Made by a program: the position numbers and the translations under genes. From Eubacteriales bacterium (GTDB lineage: Bacteria; Bacillota; Clostridia; Oscillospirales; CAG-382): DNA of 10,339 nt. Of the stretch, positions 6,662 to 10,339 are shown one piece after another. The notes below the pieces were generated by a model. It had not been told where the DNA came from and ran no database searches. It saw nothing but the letters and a program-made list of their open reading frames with translations. The stretch spans positions 1 through 10,339 of the forward strand of contig JAQVQF010000065.1 of assembly GCA_028701715.1 (NCBI GenBank). The letters are read 5' to 3'. Position 1 is the first letter of the stretch; each line of letters begins with the position of its first letter.

Positions 6662-6719
6662 ATAGATTTATATTTATATTTATTTAATACCGCCACACTA
6701 ATGAAAGGTATGCTTAAAG

Positions 6720-7874
6720 ATGAACATAACCGTTGTATGTGACGTGCTGGGGCTTGAAAACAACGGCACCTCCATAGCAGCCATGAACCTAATACGATCG
6801 CTCAAGGCTAAGGGTCATAAAGTTAAGGTTATATGCCCTGATTCGTTCCGCAGGGATGAGGAGGGCTTTTATATAGTGCCGACAATGTCTTTCGGCGATT
6901 TTATTAACGCGTATGTGGAAAAAAACGGCGTTGTTATCGCCAAATGCGACGAAAATATTATGCGCGAAGCCATTCGGGGAGCCGATGTTGTACATATAAT
7001 GCTGCCCTTTCTTTTGGGGCATAAAGCGCGGGTGATCGCCAACGAGATGAATATTCCTATCACGGCGGGCTTTCATTGTCAGGCGGAAAACCTTACGTGT
7101 CATTTGTTTATGATGGACGCGAGGTTTGCCAACCATATGGTATATAAGCTTTTCTATTCGGTGCTTTATAAATACTGCGACGCCGTACATTATCCCGCCG
7201 AGTTTATAAAAAACGTTTTTGAATACGAAATTCAACAAAAAACAAACGGCTATGTCATATCAAACGGAGTGCGCGATATATTTAAACGCAGCCCGCAGGA
7301 AAAGCCGAACAATTTCAAGGATAAATTCGTCATTCTTTTTGCGGGACGCATTTCCAAGGAAAAAAATCAAAAAATACTAATCGACGCCGCTTCCGTATCC
7401 CGGCATAAGGATATAATACAGCTGATCTTTGCCGGCAGCGGACCGATAGAACAACAGCTGAAGGAATATGCGGGTCAAATGCTGCCCTGTCAGCCGGTTT
7501 TCGGCTTTTTAAGTCAGGATGAGCTGGTTAAAACGATTAATTATTCCGATCTTTACGTTCACCCCGCCAAAATTGAAATAGAAGCCATTTCCTGTTTGGA
7601 AGCGATAACCTGCGGGCTTACGCCGGTTATCGCAGATTCACCGCGTTCGGCAACGCGCTTTTTTGCCATGAGCGAAAAGAATCTTTTTAAATACGACGAC
7701 GCGTGCGATCTTTCCTCCAAAATAGATTACTGGATCGAAAACCCCGAAGAAAGGAAAAAATGCGGCGAAGCCTATTGCGATTACGCAAAAATATACGCCC
7801 GCGATTACTGCATGGATAAAATGGAGGAAATGTTGCAAACCGCGGCGAATTTAAAAAGCCGGGTAAACTCATAG
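6720..7874 (+). CDS. GT4-type (GT-B fold) glycosyltransferase
   Basis: The 384-residue protein has the two-lobed GT-B layout. The N-terminal acceptor lobe opens with MNITVVCDVLGLENNGTS and the C-terminal donor lobe starts near residue 200. Donor-binding residues appear in FAGRISKEKN (207-216; Arg210 and Lys215) and in the EX7E motif (Glu286 and Glu294 within HPAKIEIEAISCLEAITCG), both typical of retaining family 4 enzymes that use nucleotide sugars. The overall look, including the HCQAENLT segment (119-126), recalls diacylglycerol or lipid-linked glucosyltransferases, so transfer to a membrane lipid or a surface glycan is plausible. The acceptor is not determined by the sequence. There is no signal peptide, so it acts on the cytoplasmic side. 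The ribosome binding site is weak (AAAGG at 6704-6708). The gene is transcribed alone and converges on the sensor kinase gene. Confidence 0.8.
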   Translation: MNITVVCDVLGLENNGTSIAAMNLIRSLKAKGHKVKVICPDSFRRDEEGFYIVPTMSFGDFINAYVEKNGVVIAKCDENIMREAIRGADVVHIMLPFLLGHKARVIANEMNIPITAGFHCQAENLTCHLFMMDARFANHMVYKLFYSVLYKYCDAVHYPAEFIKNVFEYEIQQKTNGYVISNGVRDIFKRSPQEKPNNFKDKFVILFAGRISKEKNQKILIDAASVSRHKDIIQLIFAGSGPIEQQLKEYAGQMLPCQPVFGFLSQDELVKTINYSDLYVHPAKIEIEAISCLEAITCGLTPVIADSPRSATRFFAMSEKNLFKYDDACDLSSKIDYWIENPEERKKCGEAYCDYAKIYARDYCMDKMEEMLQTAANLKSRVNS

Positions 7875-7894
7875 CAACCGCTATTCCGCTTTTT
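7853..7894. terminator. Bidirectional terminator embedded in two convergent gene ends
   Basis: AAAAAGC (7853-7859) plus GG (7861-7862) pairs with CC plus GCTTTTT (7886-7894), with one bulged C. The loop contains a second perfect stem, ATAGC (7871-7875) with GCTAT (7880-7884). This inner stem holds the stop codon of the glycosyltransferase on one arm and that of the kinase on the other. T-runs follow on both strands. No other terminator fits in the 6-bp gap, so this structure probably ends both transcripts. Confidence 0.5.
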
Positions 7895-8927
7895 CCGCCG
7901 GCAGAAAAACGGTAAATTCAGTACCCGCTCCCGGTTCGCTTTTAACCTCCGCCCTGCCGTTGCACAGATCGAGAATTCTTCTGACCAGGGTTAGCCCCAA
8001 GCCGTTACCTTCGGAACGGTGCGAAAGATCACCCTGGTAAAATTTATCGAAAATATGCGACAAGGTATCCCCCGACATCCCGATACCGTCGTCCGTGACG
8101 GTTACGGTTACGAAATCCTCGCCCTTTTCAAGAGTGATGTCGATTTCGGAATCATCTTTGGAATACTTGACGGCGTTGCCGATTATATTCGTCCAAACCG
8201 TGGAAAACAGCCCCTCGGAGGCATAATACCAAACCTCCTCCATACCGATGTTGAAGGTTATGCCCTTCTTGCTCCAGCGGTTTTCAAGCGTAAGTATGGA
8301 CTGTCTGATTTGCTCGTCGAGCCGAAACCAGGTTTTATCTGTAATGATATTCTGCGTTTCCAGCTTGGAAAGCAGCAGTATGTTCCCCGTCAGCTCCGAA
8401 AGCCTTTTTGAATTGAAAAGTATTTTTTCTATATATTCGTCCTTTTCCTCGTCTGTCAGCGATTTATCCTGCAGGAGGGTGGCATAGCCTTCGATGGCGG
8501 CAATGGGCGTTTTGAATTCATGGGACACATTGGTCACAAAATCGTTGGAAAGCGCTTCGTTGGTACCCAGCTCCTTGACCATGGCGTTAAAGCTGTTTAT
8601 AACCGTCTGAATTTCGTCAATATAGCTTTTCGCGTCGAGCGTGGCGTTAAAATCGCCCTTTGCGACGCGGCTTGAAAGTTCCGAAAGCTTTGTTACGGGT
8701 GTAATAATGTTTTTACCGAGCATAACCGCCGCAAAAAAAGTGACGATTACGCTTATTACAATTGTCGTGACAAGGGCGATGGAATAACCGCTTTCGTCGC
8801 TTTGTATAACGCCGAAATGCTTGAACAGCACCACTGCTGCGACGCCGAGAAACATGGTGCCCGCCATAACCGCCGCAAGCAGAAGTATGTAATATAACCC
8901 TATGCGCCATTTTTTATCGCCGGTCAT
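7881..8927 (-). CDS. Sensor histidine kinase (HAMP, HisKA, HATPase)
   Basis: The 348-residue kinase has two membrane segments (about 11-36 and 48-70) separated by only about 12 external residues, then a HAMP linker (71-123). The phosphoacceptor helix is VTNVSHEFKTPIAAIEGY with His136. The ATP-binding domain shows the N box NIIGNAVKYS (Asn251), the G1 box DDGIGMSG (279-286), an F box DKFYQGD (294-300) and the G2 box GNGLGL (307-312). All catalytic elements are present, so it should autophosphorylate and pass phosphate to the regulator encoded just upstream. The tiny external loop argues against a large ligand-binding sensor domain and for sensing within the membrane or through a partner. The start follows AAGGCGGTG, a one-mismatch Shine-Dalgarno. 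It lies 41 bp after the regulator gene, in the same operon. The stimulus is unknown. Confidence 0.92.
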   Translation of the reverse strand: MTGDKKWRIGLYYILLLAAVMAGTMFLGVAAVVLFKHFGVIQSDESGYSIALVTTIVISVIVTFFAAVMLGKNIITPVTKLSELSSRVAKGDFNATLDAKSYIDEIQTVINSFNAMVKELGTNEALSNDFVTNVSHEFKTPIAAIEGYATLLQDKSLTDEEKDEYIEKILFNSKRLSELTGNILLLSKLETQNIITDKTWFRLDEQIRQSILTLENRWSKKGITFNIGMEEVWYYASEGLFSTVWTNIIGNAVKYSKDDSEIDITLEKGEDFVTVTVTDDGIGMSGDTLSHIFDKFYQGDLSHRSEGNGLGLTLVRRILDLCNGRAEVKSEPGAGTEFTVFLPAEKAE

Positions 8928-8968
8928 TTTACACCGCCTTTTAAATGTTTTTATATAACAAGTGTTTT

Positions 8969-9640
8969 TTATTTTCTTACCGCCTTATATCCCAGTCCGC
9001 GTACCGTTGCAATTTCAAAATCGGAATTGTCGCGGAATCTGTCGCGAAGTCTGTTTATATGAACATCCACGGTTCGGTCTTCGGTTTCCGAATCGATACC
9101 CCATATATCGTCCATCAGCTGACGGCGGGTAAATATGCGGTTGGGATAAGAGACAAGCTTGTATAACAGCAGGAATTCCTTTTGCGGGAGCACTTCCCTC
9201 GCGTTGCCGCAGTATACCGTCATGCTGTCGTATTCCAGCGTCAGACCGCCTATGGTCTGCTTCCTTTCGCTTATTATCTGAGCGCGCCGCAGCAGCGCGC
9301 CCACGCGAAGCACCATTTCGTTGACGTTAACCGGCTTGACCATGTAATCGTCCGCGCCGGTGAGAAAGCCCTGCTGCATGTCGCGGAAACCGTCCTTGGC
9401 GGTGATTATCAGCACGGGTATGGCGCTGCCGGTTTCACGCAGCTTTTTAATCAGCTCATATCCGTCCATTTTTGGCATCATAAGATCGGATATTATCAGG
9501 TCAATATAATCACCGTCGATTATTTTCATGGCTTCGTCGCCGTCGGATGCGCCGATTGGCTTATATTCGTTCTTGGAAAGCACCTTTATAAACAGATTTC
9601 TCAATTCGTTATCATCTTCAACAACAAGTATCCTGAACAT
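8969..9640 (-). CDS. OmpR/PhoB-family response regulator
   Basis: The 223-residue protein has an N-terminal receiver domain with acidic pocket Glu8-Asp9-Asp10, phosphoacceptor Asp52 in LIISDLMMPKMDG, Thr80 in LIITAKD and Lys102 in DYMVKPVN. A C-terminal winged-helix DNA-binding domain (about 128-221) follows, with the recognition segment RTVDVHINRLRDRF and the closing VRGLGYK. It should bind tandem sites on DNA when phosphorylated by the downstream kinase. I chose the ATG at 9638-9640 because AGGAG (9646-9650) lies five bases before it and the protein then starts directly with the first receiver strand. An earlier in-frame ATG at 9700 would add 20 unusual residues and lies upstream of the likely transcription start. 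The gene heads a two-gene operon and is divergent from the lipid kinase gene. Confidence 0.92.
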   Translation of the reverse strand: MFRILVVEDDNELRNLFIKVLSKNEYKPIGASDGDEAMKIIDGDYIDLIISDLMMPKMDGYELIKKLRETGSAIPVLIITAKDGFRDMQQGFLTGADDYMVKPVNVNEMVLRVGALLRRAQIISERKQTIGGLTLEYDSMTVYCGNAREVLPQKEFLLLYKLVSYPNRIFTRRQLMDDIWGIDSETEDRTVDVHINRLRDRFRDNSDFEIATVRGLGYKAVRK

Positions 9641-9662
9641 AACAGCTCCTTTATAAACGCTT

Positions 9663-9686
9663 ATTATACTGTTTTTCCAAACAGTA
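9663..9686 (-). promoter_or_regulatory. Promoter -10 and overlapping palindrome of the two-component operon
   Basis: On the minus strand a perfect TATAAT (9663-9668) lies about 22 bases before the regulator ATG. No recognisable -35 box is found at 16-18 bases. Instead the spacer is occupied by the perfect inverted repeat TACTGTTT (9667-9674) and AAACAGTA (9679-9686). This is the layout of a regulated, perhaps autoregulated, promoter. Confidence 0.5.
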
Positions 9687-9690
9687 ATCC

Positions 9691-9726
9691 GATATTTCAA
9701 TTATGCCATAATTCGCGTCAAATATC
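9691..9726. repeat. Nested inverted repeats upstream of the two-component operon
   Basis: AATTATG (9699-9705) and CATAATT (9707-9713) form a 15-bp odd palindrome centred on 9706. It is flanked by a second pair, GATATTT (9691-9697) and AAATATC (9720-9726). The position, just upstream of the regulator promoter and before the divergent lipid kinase promoter, suits an operator serving one or both genes. Confidence 0.45.
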
Positions 9727-9779
9727 AATATGTTTTTAATAAGAAACTCAGAATGTCATTAAGTTTTCGTTCACCTTAA

Positions 9780-9809
9780 TTGGGATATTTTAAAATAAAA
9801 CAATATTAT
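9780..9809 (+). promoter_or_regulatory. Possible promoter of the lipid kinase gene
   Basis: TTGGGA (9780-9785) and TATTAT (9804-9809) are separated by 18 bases, giving a start near 9816 and a short leader with GGGGAG. The region is AT-rich, so chance matches are likely. Confidence 0.3.
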
Positions 9810-9836
9810 CAATATAACCGGGGAGATTTTTATAAT

Positions 9837-10339
9837 ATGAGACACATTTTCGTAGTCAATCCCGCGGCGGGCACAAAAAATGCCTACGCGGACATAAAGG
9901 CGGACATAGAAAAATACAAAAAACCGCTCGATTATACGATATACGTAACATCCCGCCCCCTTGACGCCACGAAATATGTCAATACATACTGTACGGAGCA
10001 TCCAGAGCCCGTGCGCTTTTACGCCTGCGGCGGCGACGGTACCCTCAACGAGGTGGTAAACGGCGCGGCGGGGCATCCCCAGGCGGAGGTCGCGTGCTAT
10101 CCCTGCGGAAGCGGCGACGATTTTGTCAAATATTACGGAGGAAAGGAAAGCTTTCTTAATCTTGCACGGAATATCGAGGGTAAAGCCGAGGAAATCGATC
10201 TCTTAAAGGTTGGCGACAGATATTCCATAAACGTAATCAGCTTCGGCTTTGACAGCGTGGTGGCAAAGCCCATATCCAAGGTAAAGCGTAAAATAATTAT
10301 CGGCGGCAGGAATTCGTACGCCACCGGTATCGTCCGCGG
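9837..10339 (+). CDS. Diacylglycerol kinase family lipid kinase, N-terminal part (runs off the window)
   Basis: About 167 codons are visible before the right edge; the family is usually about 290-320 residues, so roughly half is missing. The catalytic domain signatures are present: NPAAG (8-12), CGGDGTLNEVVNG (64-76), and PCGSGDDF (89-96), where most relatives have GTxNDF or GSGNDF. DLLKVGDRYSINVISFGFDS (121-140) continues the typical second lobe. Such enzymes phosphorylate diacylglycerol or related lipids with ATP at the membrane, recycling lipids or making glycolipid precursors. The start follows GGGGAG (9820-9825) by eleven bases. The gene is divergent from the two-component operon and may be controlled by the same intergenic operator. 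The substrate could equally be a sphingoid or undecaprenol-type lipid; the sequence does not decide. Confidence 0.85.
   Translation, partial: MRHIFVVNPAAGTKNAYADIKADIEKYKKPLDYTIYVTSRPLDATKYVNTYCTEHPEPVRFYACGGDGTLNEVVNGAAGHPQAEVACYPCGSGDDFVKYYGGKESFLNLARNIEGKAEEIDLLKVGDRYSINVISFGFDSVVAKPISKVKRKIIIGGRNSYATGIVR

Noticed and set aside
6577..6662. Cyclic di-GMP (GEMM-I) riboswitch suggested by CGCAAAGCC
   Set aside because: Only this short segment resembles the family. The other conserved joins and the paired stem around them are not found.
6594..6687. Two tiny reading frames (13 and 16 codons) in the glycosyltransferase leader
   Set aside because: Neither has a Shine-Dalgarno sequence or a biased amino-acid composition like the tyrosine leader, so they look like chance.
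9641..9700. N-terminal extension of the response regulator from an ATG at 9698-9700
   Set aside because: It runs across the TATAAT promoter box and the palindrome and adds residues not expected before a receiver domain. The ATG at 9638-9640 has a good AGGAG.
9771..10076. Minus-strand frame of 101 codons overlapping the lipid kinase
   Set aside because: The plus strand carries clear lipid kinase motifs through the same bases; this frame has no recognisable features.

Overview
The window reads as chromosomal DNA of a Gram-positive anaerobe, most likely a gut or rumen Clostridium-like Firmicute. This is an inference: Shine-Dalgarno sites are strong and purine-rich (AGGAGG, GGAGGA), there is a lipobox lipoprotein with a DUF4855-type module, intergenic regions are AT-rich, and the proteins look like Clostridia homologues. 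There is no rRNA, tRNA or other taxonomic marker, so the assignment stays broad. No transposase, phage gene or CRISPR array is visible.

Layout: positions 1-260 hold no gene but a dense run of perfect and near-perfect inverted repeats, including a composite palindromic element (70-215) and an intrinsic terminator (226-252). Next comes a minus-strand operon: an AMP-forming acyl-CoA ligase (1484-3118), then an OFA-type major facilitator transporter (267-1466). Upstream of the ligase is the most interesting part of the window. A strong promoter precedes a 21-codon reading frame with its own ribosome binding site and seven tyrosine codons. A terminator hairpin follows, and its 5' arm is also complementary to the end of the small frame. 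This is the architecture of a translation-coupled transcription attenuator, apparently responding to tyrosine (or Tyr-tRNA) supply.

Further along is a large minus-strand lipoprotein (3385-6474) with three discoidin-like domains, a DUF4855-type domain and a cadherin-like C-terminal repeat. Divergent from it, on the plus strand, is a GT4-type glycosyltransferase (6720-7874) with a hairpin-rich 5' leader. It converges, with only 6 bp between stop codons, on a minus-strand two-component system: OmpR/PhoB-type response regulator (8969-9640), then HAMP sensor kinase (7881-8927). Divergent from the regulator, and running off the right edge, is a diacylglycerol-kinase-family lipid kinase (9837 onward).

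How the genes may work together: the ligase and transporter look like an uptake-and-activation pair for a carboxylic acid. The tyrosine-rich leader suggests that acid is linked to tyrosine metabolism, for example an aromatic acid. The GT4 enzyme, the lipid kinase and the two-component system fit envelope or glycolipid work, but nothing in the sequence ties them into one pathway.
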